42,867 nt of DNA. Source: Saccharospirillum impatiens DSM 12546. GTDB taxonomy: Bacteria > Pseudomonadota > Gammaproteobacteria > Pseudomonadales > Natronospirillaceae. Below the pieces are notes generated by a model. It ran no database searches. It had not been told where the DNA came from and saw only the letters and a program-made list of their open reading frames with translations. Positions 1 to 9,064 of this stretch are shown here, piece after piece (within the stretch, counting starts at the first letter, position 1; every line of letters begins with the position of its first letter). The translations under genes were made by a program, and so were the position numbers. Location: positions 1 through 42,867 of the forward strand of contig NZ_AUIH01000034.1 of the NCBI RefSeq assembly GCF_000423605.1, in the 5' to 3' direction.

Positions 1-3000
1 CAATGGGGCGAGACCGTTTTCAATCGCATCCAGCAAGGTTTGCTGATACTTATCTTTGATCGTTATCACGGTGTCGACCATGTGTTGCGTGGCGCCGTGG
101 TCCTGTGAGGTATATTCGATGAAGTGATCGTTACCCATCAGGTATTTCCAGTGGTCTTCGAACACTTCGAAGGTCGAACCCATCCAGTAGCTGCGGCCCC
201 AGTAGGCCCAATACAAGTTCCAACCTTCAACGGCCAGAGTGAGTACGATGCCGCCCACGCACAAGGCTGTGCCGACCACGGGGATGGCGTTGGCGAACAT
301 CAATCCGGTCAGCGTTGCGCCAAGACCTATTGCCGTTAAGGCGTTGGACACCGCTTCGCGTTCGTCGCGTTGCTCCACACTGTTCAGGGTATCCAATAGA
401 CTGGTGCCGAAAGCCAGCGCTGTTGTGCCAATGCTTAACCGGTGAGCCCAGGCAGACCCTGCCCTGGCCAACCAACCCCCCAGACGCCGCCCCTGGTTAG
501 CCCCCAGTAACAGGCGGCTGCCGATGCGGGTCGCGTCATCGAGTTGCCGGGCCAGAAGTCGATCCATTCGGGCGCTTCCGTCAAATCGCCGGAACCAGAA
601 TTGGGCGAGTTTGGGCATCGACAAGGCGACAACGGCTGAGTTCCCATAGCCCTCTGCATCGCGTGCCAATTGGTAGAAGACAGAGCGATAAGCAGCGTCA
701 GTGGGGTCCTCCTTCTGGCGTTCATTTTCATCCATCAGCCCCATGAACTGCAATAAGCTGACGGCGGGCTCCCACAGTACATAACCGGTTTTAAGGTAGG
801 CTTCCAACCGGGCCAGCCGCGCGCTGCCCCAGGCATCACCATACACCCAGTTCGCCAGGGTTGGTGCCGACAACAGATTGCGCATGCGCTGAGGGTCGTT
901 GGCGGCCAGGGTTCGGTAGATGTAGCGACCAATGCGGTTGTAGGAACGCGACTGGACGGTGTGCGTTGTAATCAACATATGCAAGCTGTGCAAGCGCACC
1001 GCCAGGTGAACCTGCACGTGGATGTTGTCCTGGTATCGGGTTTTGACCAACTGACCGCAGAGGTTCAGGACAGCCTCCATCAAGGCCGGTGCACCGGCGC
1101 CTCTGAGGAAGGTGGTTTTAAAGCTTTCTTTTGAGAAATCGAGTAAGTCCATCAATGGTCTGGATAACTCTTTGATCTCAATTTGTGCCCTACCAATCGA
1201 TGAATCATGATTTAAAGAGATGTCTAGTACTTCTGAAAGGTAAAATGAATCGCCTTTCTCCTCTTCGGTAACTCTCTGTATTTCATCCCTCGACTTTCCT
1301 ACTTCTTCAGATTCCAACCAAGACTGAACTAAAGGCAATAAATATCCATTCAAAAGGTCATGATCTAAGCGGGCATCGGGTATCGAATGCACGGCCAGAT
1401 AGCCTAGTAAACCGGCATAGGCTTCATAAACTAACGGAGTATAAGGCGTTGCCAAAGTATCCAGAGTGCTTTGCGGTGGTTGCCACTCTGCTTCGGGAAT
1501 TGCACCTGTGAATGCTTTACCAATATTATAAGGCGAATCATAGTGTTCAGAGGCTTCATCCAGATACCCGGCAAACTCATCCTGCACGCCACTGTCCAAC
1601 TCCTGCTGCCGGTCGCGCCAGTGGTTGATCCGATCGACCGCCTTTTGATCGTTCAGCATATTGAAGCCGTGCTCGATCGCGCGGCGATAGGCGTCGCTGG
1701 CTGCCTTGCAGGTCTGCTGGGTTTCATACAACGCTTTGTGAGCCCCGCCTTCCGACTTCAACGCCTCGGCGGGTGTTGGCGGGGTGTAGATGCTGTTGTG
1801 AATGGCAACTTGTAAGGTTTGCAGCTCGCCAATCAGTGAACGCTTTTGATCCTGGTTATCGTCAGAGCGTTCCTCGAAAGGAGCATGCAGGCTGTGCCCA
1901 ACCCACTGTTGCAAGCCGTCCAGCAAGCCTATGTCCCGTTGTTTGTGTACGCTTACCCGGTACAGATCTTCAGCCCGGGCCTTGATGCCTTCCCAGGCCT
2001 GCGTCAGTTCATGGGTATGCTGGCGGATGGTGCGCGGTGGTTTCAGGCTCAGGGTATCTGCCTGTATGCTTTCTTTGATGCAAACCGGGTGGTCCTCGCC
2101 TTGCACTTCCTGCTTCGCCAGGGTATTCAGCGCCTGGACAGACATCGAGCCATAGCCCAGGGGCAGCATCATAAAACCATAGGTGTAGCCCTCAATCAGT
2201 TCGAAGAAGCCGGTTACTTTGAGGGCATCCAACTTGGCGGTTTTAATCGGTTCATCCACCCCCGGGATCATGCCCAGGCCTGAGAGGTCCCACTTATGGA
2301 GCGTGTCGGCAGTCAGCGTTGTGTCGGACGATACGTTTTTAACGGCTTGCGTCATTTGTGCCAGGTGGTCCACTTCCGCGTAGCTGGTCCAGGTTTGAGT
2401 CAGTGGGTCTGCCGACGGTGGTGTTTCCGGCGGTTGCGCCCGGCTGCGCTCAAGCAGCAGCACATTGCTGGTTTTTGGGCACACCTGAAGCTGAACGTCG
2501 TGTTCCCTTTTTTGCAGGAACGTTGGTTTCAGGGGTGTGGGGTAACCTTCGTCGTCCAGGTAAAGCATGCCGACGGTGTAGAGATGGCTGAGCTGGTCGT
2601 CCAGCCTCATGTTGCCCAGTTCATCGGGCTCGGAAGGGTTGTAACGCCAGCATAAGACTTGGGTGTTGCGGTATGGCTGGTCTGTATCAGGGTTGATAAA
2701 GCGCGGCCGGATGGCTTTGGGCCGCAGCCCCTGTACGTTGATGCTGCCTGTGTCTTCTTCGGCCAAGCGCCCGGTGGCGAGGGTGGGGTTGCGGTAGACC
2801 CGGTCACGATAATCCAGTTGGCTCAGGTAGTCGGCGGTGTTGTCGAGCGCTTCAGCATTGGCGTTCATTTGCACCCACAGCACATTACCCGCATTTTGAC
2901 AGAAACGACTCTCGATCAGTTGAGCCAGGCCTTCGTTGGCGGCTGCACCGCCCTGCTGTTCGAGTCGCTGTCGCTCCCAATCCACCCAGCGGTCGATCAG

Positions 3001-3609
3001 GTCGTCGTGCTCATACAACGGCAATACATTCGGCAGAGCAGTGCCGCTGGGCTGTGCCTGAGTCAGATAGTCGTCCAGATGAGTGTTGATGTGGTCGATG
3101 TAAGTCTGGACGGAACCGTAATGCTCGCCGTGGGGCTGAATAAAGAAATGTCGCAGCACATGATCGTGCCACCAGAAGAAGGGGTTGTTGTCATCCAGGG
3201 TGGTTCGGTGGCGGGTCAAGGGTTCCATGTCCATCAACTTGGACAGCAGGCGCTGCCGAATACCCCACCAGCGGCCCGATGATCGCTGGCGCTCGCGCTG
3301 CGAATCGCCCAACCCGGTTTGTTCCATCATTCTCGCCAGGGTGGCTTTGTTGAAAGGGGTGTCGTGCGCGTGGCGAATAAACCTCAGGTCAGCTTCATCC
3401 GCTGCTTGCGGGTCTTCCGGTTGCCAGGAAAACTCAGACCCGATTTTGGTCAGTTCGCGTTCAATCCATGACAGATCCCTGAGGCAGCGATCGATGCGCT
3501 GGTGCAATGCCATCAGCCGGTCCGGATCATCGGCGGGCGTCTGGTCAATCTCGCGGTACAATCCCAGCAGTTCCGCGATTAAATGGTGGCGATAGGTCAA
3601 CATGTCCAT
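1..3609 (-). CDS. Large VgrG-linked putative T6SS effector with a membrane-inserting segment (partial, 3' end outside window)
   Basis: An uninterrupted reading frame of 1203 codons runs from the ATG at 3609 to the left edge without a stop, so the C terminus is missing. An AAGGA sits 8 nt before the start. Most of the protein is hydrophilic and rich in Gln, Asp and Trp with no recognised catalytic motif. Around residues 1088-1126 there is a hydrophobic, Gly/Ala-rich stretch containing ANAIPVVGTAL, which looks like a transmembrane hairpin; a shorter apolar stretch precedes it near residue 1060. Long T6SS cargo proteins of the VasX/BTH_I2691 type share this plan (soluble body, C-terminal membrane segments), but I do not see their N-terminal domain here. 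It is the last visible gene of the vgrG operon, starting about 70 nt after the LRR gene. A pore-forming or membrane-disrupting antibacterial role is inference. Bases 1130-1500 are clearly AT-richer than the rest. Confidence 0.8.
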   Translation of the reverse strand, partial: MDMLTYRHHLIAELLGLYREIDQTPADDPDRLMALHQRIDRCLRDLSWIERELTKIGSEFSWQPEDPQAADEADLRFIRHAHDTPFNKATLARMMEQTGLGDSQRERQRSSGRWWGIRQRLLSKLMDMEPLTRHRTTLDDNNPFFWWHDHVLRHFFIQPHGEHYGSVQTYIDHINTHLDDYLTQAQPSGTALPNVLPLYEHDDLIDRWVDWERQRLEQQGGAAANEGLAQLIESRFCQNAGNVLWVQMNANAEALDNTADYLSQLDYRDRVYRNPTLATGRLAEEDTGSINVQGLRPKAIRPRFINPDTDQPYRNTQVLCWRYNPSEPDELGNMRLDDQLSHLYTVGMLYLDDEGYPTPLKPTFLQKREHDVQLQVCPKTSNVLLLERSRAQPPETPPSADPLTQTWTSYAEVDHLAQMTQAVKNVSSDTTLTADTLHKWDLSGLGMIPGVDEPIKTAKLDALKVTGFFELIEGYTYGFMMLPLGYGSMSVQALNTLAKQEVQGEDHPVCIKESIQADTLSLKPPRTIRQHTHELTQAWEGIKARAEDLYRVSVHKQRDIGLLDGLQQWVGHSLHAPFEERSDDNQDQKRSLIGELQTLQVAIHNSIYTPPTPAEALKSEGGAHKALYETQQTCKAASDAYRRAIEHGFNMLNDQKAVDRINHWRDRQQELDSGVQDEFAGYLDEASEHYDSPYNIGKAFTGAIPEAEWQPPQSTLDTLATPYTPLVYEAYAGLLGYLAVHSIPDARLDHDLLNGYLLPLVQSWLESEEVGKSRDEIQRVTEEEKGDSFYLSEVLDISLNHDSSIGRAQIEIKELSRPLMDLLDFSKESFKTTFLRGAGAPALMEAVLNLCGQLVKTRYQDNIHVQVHLAVRLHSLHMLITTHTVQSRSYNRIGRYIYRTLAANDPQRMRNLLSAPTLANWVYGDAWGSARLARLEAYLKTGYVLWEPAVSLLQFMGLMDENERQKEDPTDAAYRSVFYQLARDAEGYGNSAVVALSMPKLAQFWFRRFDGSARMDRLLARQLDDATRIGSRLLLGANQGRRLGGWLARAGSAWAHRLSIGTTALAFGTSLLDTLNSVEQRDEREAVSNALTAIGLGATLTGLMFANAIPVVGTALCVGGIVLTLAVEGWNLYWAYWGRSYWMGSTFEVFEDHWKYLMGNDHFIEYTSQDHGATQHMVDTVITIKDKYQQTLLDAIENGLAPL

Positions 3610-3678
3610 AACGGGCATCCTTGTGCGTTAACAGTTGGCTTGGTCATTTAAACTGGATCTAAATAAGGGGATTACCCT

Positions 3679-5082
3679 TTATCGCCAGGCGGGTCGACTG
3701 CAGGGTTTTTCGCCAGTGCAGTGGTAATAGCCATCGAGTTGAACGGTCTCGAGCATGGTGCGAATGTGATCGGGCAAGTTTGGCGACTGCAGGGCCTCCA
3801 CAGTGGGCAACATCAGATAGCCAATGTGCTCAATGAACGGGATCTGGTTAAAGTCCTGAATATCGGTTTCATACAGGTTAAGCGAATTCAGGGTTTGCAG
3901 GGTTTTTAAAGGCTCGGCCGTGGTAATGTGGGTACCGCCCAAATCGAGTGATTGAAGGTGTTCAAGACCGGCCAGAACCGGCAATACGTCATCATCAACG
4001 GCGGTGCCCGCAAGCCCCAAATGCTCCAGTTCAGTCAGCTCACTCAGCAAGTGCCACTGGGTAAAGTTACTGCCAGCCAGTTGAAGGTGCTTCAGGTTTT
4101 TGGCCCGGGCGATGAAGCTGTAGTCATCCAATTGAGCTGCGGGCAGGTCCAAATATTGCAGATTCTCTGGAAGCACCAATTGCGACAGGTCGTTATCGGT
4201 TACCCGAAGCATCAGCAATTGGACCAGATCCCTGGGTAGCTGGACCCGAGACAAATCAGAAGGGAAGTTAACCTCTTCCAAAAAAATGCTTTTAAGACTG
4301 GGGAGTGATTCACCATCTATCTGAATCTGTTCTATATCGCTCCCGATGAGGTTCAAGGTTCCGAGGGTGGGAAGTTGAGAAACGATAAGACTTTCTACAT
4401 CGCTGTGAGTCACAAATAAGGTTTTGAGTTCAGTGGAACACTCTGACGTGTTGAACTCCCCCCTCAAACCAGAGCTGACGTAGCGAATGAATTGCATTTC
4501 TGGATAACGGCATATTGAACTCGGACTGACGATGGCAGATGCATGGATATGGAATGCTCTTAAGGGCAAATTGGAATTAAACCAGCCAATATCGAAAGGA
4601 TGTTCAACGGTACTTGTTATTTCCAGTATTGAGAGCTGACTAAACTGATTAATGCGTTCTACGTCTTCCCTGGTTACCTCTCTAAAATTTTCATAGTAAA
4701 TCATCCCATCTTGAGTCCAAGTTGGACTTATCGGCCCTGGTGCAGCTTCATGTTCAATCGTCCACTCCACTGAGCTGATTCTATCTCTGAGCTTAACCAC
4801 TAAACCTGGACGGAACCATGACTCTAACCCTTCTTCAATATAAATGGGTTTATAGTCTTCCATAATCGTTGATTTTTGATATACATAGTCTTTTGACGCC
4901 CTGCTGTAATAACTTGTGCTATTCAACAACTCTACGTCCCCAGGGTCAGCAAATGCCTCTATTCCTTCCACCGTCAAGGGCAACTCAGGCAAGGGCTTGG
5001 GCTCATCCGCCTGGCAAGCCATACCCCCGACACTGCAGAACACGATCAACGCCGCCTGCTTAACCAATTTAGGGATTGTCAT
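3679..5082 (-). CDS. Exported leucine-rich-repeat protein, candidate immunity or delivery factor
   Basis: 467 aa. Residues 1-25 form a signal peptide: a basic start, a hydrophobic core and either signal peptidase I cleavage after CQA or a poor lipobox ending at Cys23 (GMAC). The body from about residue 225 carries irregular leucine-rich repeats of roughly 22-24 residues, for example LEHLGLAGTAVDDDVLPVLA and LQSLDLGGTHI, and it ends with a short Cys-containing tail. LRR proteins bind other proteins; no enzymatic motif is visible. The start overlaps the stop of the LysM-like gene by 4 nt, so the two are translationally coupled, and the large effector-like gene follows. Placement beside a probable membrane-acting effector plus predicted export makes a periplasmic immunity protein the first hypothesis; an effector-binding adaptor is the alternative. 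Bases 4250-4930, encoding the N-terminal half, are AT-rich (21 G+C in the 60 bases 4861-4920), unlike the flanking genes. Confidence 0.8.
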   Translation of the reverse strand: MTIPKLVKQAALIVFCSVGGMACQADEPKPLPELPLTVEGIEAFADPGDVELLNSTSYYSRASKDYVYQKSTIMEDYKPIYIEEGLESWFRPGLVVKLRDRISSVEWTIEHEAAPGPISPTWTQDGMIYYENFREVTREDVERINQFSQLSILEITSTVEHPFDIGWFNSNLPLRAFHIHASAIVSPSSICRYPEMQFIRYVSSGLRGEFNTSECSTELKTLFVTHSDVESLIVSQLPTLGTLNLIGSDIEQIQIDGESLPSLKSIFLEEVNFPSDLSRVQLPRDLVQLLMLRVTDNDLSQLVLPENLQYLDLPAAQLDDYSFIARAKNLKHLQLAGSNFTQWHLLSELTELEHLGLAGTAVDDDVLPVLAGLEHLQSLDLGGTHITTAEPLKTLQTLNSLNLYETDIQDFNQIPFIEHIGYLMLPTVEALQSPNLPDHIRTMLETVQLDGYYHCTGEKPCSRPAWR

Positions 5083-5708
5083 AAGTCAGCTTTGCCTTTC
5101 AAAAGAGTTTCAAATGCGCCCGGCTCTTGCCCGGCGTCCTGCGCGGCTGCTTGCACCAGCGCCTCGCTTTGCTCTGCGGTTACTGAAGCCGCTTTGGGTG
5201 TAACTGCCTGACCCGTCAGGGAACACAAGCGCTGAATTTTCCCTGCGGGCGACTCATAGGGCAACAGGGTACCAAGGGTAATCGGTTGAAAGGTAACGGC
5301 GTTATTGTATTCGTAGGCGAGCAAGCCGGCGTGACAGTTAAGCGGGAGTTGAAAGCGGATAACCCCATTACCATCTGTCTCGCCGATCAGGGGACTGGGT
5401 CCATCGGGCCAGACGAAACGCACTTCCTGGTTGGCCAGGGGTTCCTGGTTTTCCTGGTAGAGAGTCACGGCGAGCCGGAACCGGGGCTTTCGAACCGACA
5501 ATTCGGTATGTTCGTTCAGCGCCAGGGGGCGACCACGCCGTTGTTCCGGCAGCGTCAGAACGTCGCCCGGCGCCAGGCAGCCAGACCGGTGTCGGGGTTC
5601 CAGCAGTGCCTGGTTTTCGGGGTGCTGCATCAGGGTGTCGACAGACACACCGGCTGCGGCGGCGATGGAAATCACGCATTCGTCGTATCGGACGGTTCTT
5701 GTGGACAT
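5079..5708 (-). CDS. T6SS-associated LysM/Ig-like adaptor protein
   Basis: 209 aa, no signal peptide. The N-terminal 60 residues follow the pattern of LysM-like proteins encoded behind vgrG genes: a repeat with HPENQALL, then LAPGDVLTLP. Residues about 70-150 form a small beta-rich module with the FVWPDGPSPLIGETDGNGV stretch, like the Ig/transthyretin-type domains of T6SS accessory proteins. The Ala/Gln/Glu-rich C terminus (from about 170) looks helical. The gene starts 3 nt after the vgrG stop and overlaps the LRR gene start by 4 nt, so the three are one translational unit. Proteins of this kind are thought to help load cargo onto the VgrG tip; that role here is inferred from context and similarity of layout. 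Confidence 0.8.
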   Translation of the reverse strand: MSTRTVRYDECVISIAAAAGVSVDTLMQHPENQALLEPRHRSGCLAPGDVLTLPEQRRGRPLALNEHTELSVRKPRFRLAVTLYQENQEPLANQEVRFVWPDGPSPLIGETDGNGVIRFQLPLNCHAGLLAYEYNNAVTFQPITLGTLLPYESPAGKIQRLCSLTGQAVTPKAASVTAEQSEALVQAAAQDAGQEPGAFETLLKGKADL

Positions 5709-5711
5709 CGT

Positions 5712-8078
5712 TCACTCCTTGAAACTGTGGTACAGCACTTCGGCCGTGGCGCCTTTGAGGCCTTCTTTTTGCAAACGCAGGTAGCCCTGCTCGTCGGCTC
5801 GCGCCAGAATTTCAGTACCATCTTCCCGTGTGACCACTACGTCGGCGTATGGTATCGGTTGGTTAGCCTCGTCAGTGACAGCCAGGCTGACCCATTCCCG
5901 GGCATTCTCGTCATGGGTCCGGGTGTCACGTTCGTAAGCATGGGGCGAGCCTTCAACAGTTGGTATACCGTCGAGTTCGAGCGATTCAGTACGCGGAATC
6001 TCGGGGGTGTTGATGGCGGGGCCTTCCTCCGGCTCATTCCCGGCCCCAATCTCATACTGCACATCGCCGTTGAAGGTAACGCCTCGCGTCCCATTCAATG
6101 TGACCTTCTTGCCGAACAGCTTAATGTTGCCTTTCGGGTCGATCTTGACGCCGCCGTCACCCTGTTTCAGCAAAATATCGCCATTGCCGTTGCCCTGAAT
6201 GTGGATATTGCCATTCACTTGATGGATGGCGGCACCGGATTGAACTTGCAGTTGCAGGTCGCCGTTGGTGACGGTGGTGTTCTGGCCTTTCATGGCTTTG
6301 ATGGTGAGGCTCTTTTGCTGAACCCAGAGACTGAAGTCTGCGCCCGAGCTTTGAACAAAGTTGGCTTGCGCGATGTGGGTTTGTTGCGTAGCGGCCTGGT
6401 GGTAAATGGCACCTTCTTCGGTTTGGGTGAAGCTGTCGTTTTTGACCGATTGGGTGCGATCGGCGCCGATGCGTTCTTCGAGCTGAGCGTCGGCCTTGAT
6501 GTTGATCGTCAGGGCCGCGTAGAGGTTAATGCTGCCGTATATGGCCATCAAGTGGATGTAGGGTTCGGCTTCCCGGGCGTTCAGTTCCAGGCGCACTTGC
6601 CGGTCGAAGGTGTGCAGGGCAATTCGGGTGGCTTTGTGGGTGTCGTCGAAGGTGAGTTCGTTCTGGCCGGGGGTGACGATGCGGCTTTGGGCGGCGTTAT
6701 CGGCGGTTACTGGCCCGAGTTGCTGCTGACCCGGCACGAAGCCGACGATCATCGGGCGCGAGGGGTCGTCGTCCAGAAAGGTAACCAGGGCCCGGCTTTG
6801 GTCGAGCAAGGGGAAGTGCCAGCCGGTGGGGTCGGTGGCGTCTTCCTGCGGGCTGGCATAGGGCACCAGTCGGCTGGTCGGCGGGCTGGCCAGGCTTGTG
6901 CCCCGGGTGCTGCGATCGAAATCGGCCCGGAAGTAGTAGTGGCCATCGGCCCCGAGCTCGGCATGATCGTACCGGCTTTCAATGCGAACCGGGAACAGGT
7001 GCGGTAAGGCCGCTGGCTCTGCCAGTCGCGGGCGTGGTGGTGTCGCCTGGGGGATGACGGCGGCGGTGTTGCGGTATTGAACGCCTGCTGTGGCGTTCGA
7101 TTCGGCCGTGTGGGTTACTTCCACCATGCGGTACTCGCCGGTCGGGCAGTCGTTGGGCAGTTGCCGGGCATCCAGGGCGACGGTGTGGCCGGCGCTTAAC
7201 AGGGGTTGGTGGCTGTGCAGGGTCAGGAAGTACCGTTGCTGGTCAAAGAACTGCTGTTCGAACAGGGCGCGTTGCTCGGCTTCGGGGCGCGGGCGCGGTG
7301 AGGTGAAGGTTTGGTAGGAGGTGTTCTCCCGGCTGACCGACCCTGGCACGGTGCCACTGACATAGCGGCTGGTGCTGTGTGGATGTTCCGACCAGCGTTG
7401 ATAGACGGCGGTAATGCGGTTGAGTTGCTGGTCGGGTGCCAGGCCCGATACCGCCTGCCCCCATTCTATGTGCGGTAAATAGGGGCTGCTCAGGGCGTCG
7501 TTGCGAATCACCAGCAGTTCGTGGTTTTGGTCCGCCGAGCGGTCTTCAAACCAGTAGTTGGCCCCCACTTCGGCCAGCAGGCGCTGGAAGCAGCCCAGGG
7601 TGGTTTCGTCCTGAACCTGTAAATAAGGGCCGTCGAAGGCGGGCACCGGGTCCAGGGCAAGGTCGACTTCGATCCGTTCGTAGCCCATTTCCCACAGCAG
7701 TTGCCACAGCACCTGGTCCCGGGTCATGCCCATGAACAAGCGAGCCTGGCTTTGCTGGCGACCACGGTCGAGTTTACTGCTCAGCGTCAGGTCCAACTGG
7801 TAGGCATCGCCTTGCCAGGATTCATTGGCGCCGTGCAGGTTCAGGTGAAAGTGACGCGGTGTGATCAGCCCAGGCCCGGTGATTGTGACGCTCACCGGCT
7901 GATCGAGCAGGTTACCCAGGCTATCGGGCAAGTCGTAACGGTCGACTACGTTCAGGCACACAGACAGTCGGGTTGGGTGATTCAGCCGTTCAATGCCGTT
8001 CAGGCTCCGGGCCGGTAGCACTTGCCCGGCCATACTGACGCTGACTTCAGTGCGCAACGGGCTTGATTGGGTTTTCAT
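5712..8078 (-). CDS. vgrG: Type VI secretion spike protein VgrG with C-terminal TTR-like extension
   Basis: 788 aa from the ATG at 8078. The frame is open to 8180, but only this start has a good ribosome binding site (AAGGA, 10 nt upstream) and it begins directly with VgrG sequence. The order is: gp27-like base (about 1-370, with QLLWEMGYERIEVDLAL and the late YLTLHSHQPLL region), gp5 OB-fold (about 370-480, FPVRIESRYDHAELG), then the triple-stranded beta-needle with short G-D-I/V repeats (about 480-690). A tail follows after a Pro/Glu-rich linker; residues about 725-788 contain WVSLAVTDEANQPIPYADVV, a transthyretin/carboxypeptidase-regulatory-like fold. VgrG trimers cap the Hcp tube and puncture the target cell; TTR-like extensions are known in some VgrGs to dock effectors. 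The gene heads a cargo operon; no core T6SS genes are in the window, so this is an orphan vgrG island. Confidence 0.93.
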   Translation of the reverse strand: MKTQSSPLRTEVSVSMAGQVLPARSLNGIERLNHPTRLSVCLNVVDRYDLPDSLGNLLDQPVSVTITGPGLITPRHFHLNLHGANESWQGDAYQLDLTLSSKLDRGRQQSQARLFMGMTRDQVLWQLLWEMGYERIEVDLALDPVPAFDGPYLQVQDETTLGCFQRLLAEVGANYWFEDRSADQNHELLVIRNDALSSPYLPHIEWGQAVSGLAPDQQLNRITAVYQRWSEHPHSTSRYVSGTVPGSVSRENTSYQTFTSPRPRPEAEQRALFEQQFFDQQRYFLTLHSHQPLLSAGHTVALDARQLPNDCPTGEYRMVEVTHTAESNATAGVQYRNTAAVIPQATPPRPRLAEPAALPHLFPVRIESRYDHAELGADGHYYFRADFDRSTRGTSLASPPTSRLVPYASPQEDATDPTGWHFPLLDQSRALVTFLDDDPSRPMIVGFVPGQQQLGPVTADNAAQSRIVTPGQNELTFDDTHKATRIALHTFDRQVRLELNAREAEPYIHLMAIYGSINLYAALTINIKADAQLEERIGADRTQSVKNDSFTQTEEGAIYHQAATQQTHIAQANFVQSSGADFSLWVQQKSLTIKAMKGQNTTVTNGDLQLQVQSGAAIHQVNGNIHIQGNGNGDILLKQGDGGVKIDPKGNIKLFGKKVTLNGTRGVTFNGDVQYEIGAGNEPEEGPAINTPEIPRTESLELDGIPTVEGSPHAYERDTRTHDENAREWVSLAVTDEANQPIPYADVVVTREDGTEILARADEQGYLRLQKEGLKGATAEVLYHSFKE

Positions 8079-8306
8079 AAATCGCACATCCTTGAGTACA
8101 TGCTGCAATGGTTTGCCCATCGGGTGTAACCTGCCACGCCTATTGTCGATAGACGAATCCCTGGCAGGCTGAATAAACATTACATAGAAAAGGTGCTACC
8201 ACCGGAGAGGAAGTAGTAAGTGCAATAAGTCTACGGGACTGAAAGGATGCGTGTTGTGATCGAGTTGGAAAAATGAATTCCTGACGGTCAATCCTGGCCA
8301 CCTATT

Positions 8307-8323
8307 TGAGGCGCGAGGCCTCA
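8307..8323. other. Short hairpin in the vgrG/yqhA divergent region
   Basis: TGAGGC and GCCTCA form a 6-bp stem around a 5-nt loop. It sits in the 326-bp divergent region (8079-8404) between vgrG and the YqhA-type gene, which must hold both promoters. I could not assign a convincing -35/-10 pair to either gene, and the hairpin has no T-tract. Confidence 0.35.
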
Positions 8324-8404
8324 GCCGTTTTCCCGGATTAAAACGGATGCTACAGTATTCACGCCGCGAAACCTGCCTTTCGCCTATAGCCAACGGAGTA
8401 AGTA

Positions 8405-8968
8405 ATGAGCAACCCTTCACCACCGGAATCATCCACGCCAGCCCGACCAACCCCCTCGGCACTGGAAAGCGGGTTCGAGCGCTTTCTGTGGAGCAGTCGT
8501 TTCCTGGTGATGCTGGCGGTGGTACCGGCGCTGCTGGGTGCTCTGGTGTTGTTTATGATCGGCACTCTGGATATCTTTTCCGTTCTGGCGACGGCGGTAA
8601 ATTACTATCTCATGGGCGGTGACGTTGATATTCACGATACCGTAGTGACCGACATTATTATCGCTGTAGACATCTACCTGATCGCGATCGTTCTGATGAT
8701 CTTCGGTCTCGGTGTCTATCGTTTGTTCGTCTCTCCGATTGAACAGTCCGAAGAGCACGGTCCAAGCCATCCGTTCAATGTGCATTCGTTTGACCAACTG
8801 AAAGACAAGATTGCCCGGGTAGTCATTCTCGCTGTGATCATTGAATTTTTCCGCGCCGTGGTAGACATTCACTTCGCGACACCGCTGGATGCCATCTATC
8901 TTGCGCTTTCCGCACTGGCTTTGGCTGCCGCACTGTATTTAATGAGTCTGGCGCATAGAAAGGAATAG
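8405..8968 (+). CDS. YqhA/UPF0114 family inner-membrane protein
   Basis: 187 aa. After a Pro/Ser-rich N terminus, the ERFLWSSRFLVMLAVVPALL segment and the following GALVLFMIGTLD are typical of the YqhA (UPF0114) family. Four hydrophobic segments are visible at about residues 33-57, 80-104, 135-150 and 157-182, so it is an integral inner-membrane protein. A GGAG lies 7 nt upstream of the ATG. The family has no established biochemical function. The gene stands alone, divergent from the T6SS operon and convergent with pilU, and probably marks the border between accessory DNA and core genome. Confidence 0.85.
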   Translation: MSNPSPPESSTPARPTPSALESGFERFLWSSRFLVMLAVVPALLGALVLFMIGTLDIFSVLATAVNYYLMGGDVDIHDTVVTDIIIAVDIYLIAIVLMIFGLGVYRLFVSPIEQSEEHGPSHPFNVHSFDQLKDKIARVVILAVIIEFFRAVVDIHFATPLDAIYLALSALALAAALYLMSLAHRKE

Positions 8969-9064
8969 CAATTGCGGAGAGAACCCGTCAGTAACTCAGT
9001 TTAAAAGTTTGTAATTACAGTATTGGCATTGATCAGGACTCAAGTGCTGCCTGGAATCAACCGG

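Noticed and set aside
2659-3282. 207-codon plus-strand open frame opposite the effector gene
   Set aside because: The minus-strand frame is open for 1203 codons with a good start; the plus frame has no family resemblance.
5286-7007. 573-codon plus-strand open frame opposite vgrG and the LysM gene
   Set aside because: It is the antisense shadow of two well-supported coding genes, has no ribosome binding site and shows Gly/Val-rich noise typical of the reverse frame of GC-rich genes.
5712-8180. vgrG start at 8180, giving 822 aa
   Set aside because: The extra 34 residues are not VgrG-like and lack a ribosome binding site; the ATG at 8078 has AAGGA at suitable spacing.
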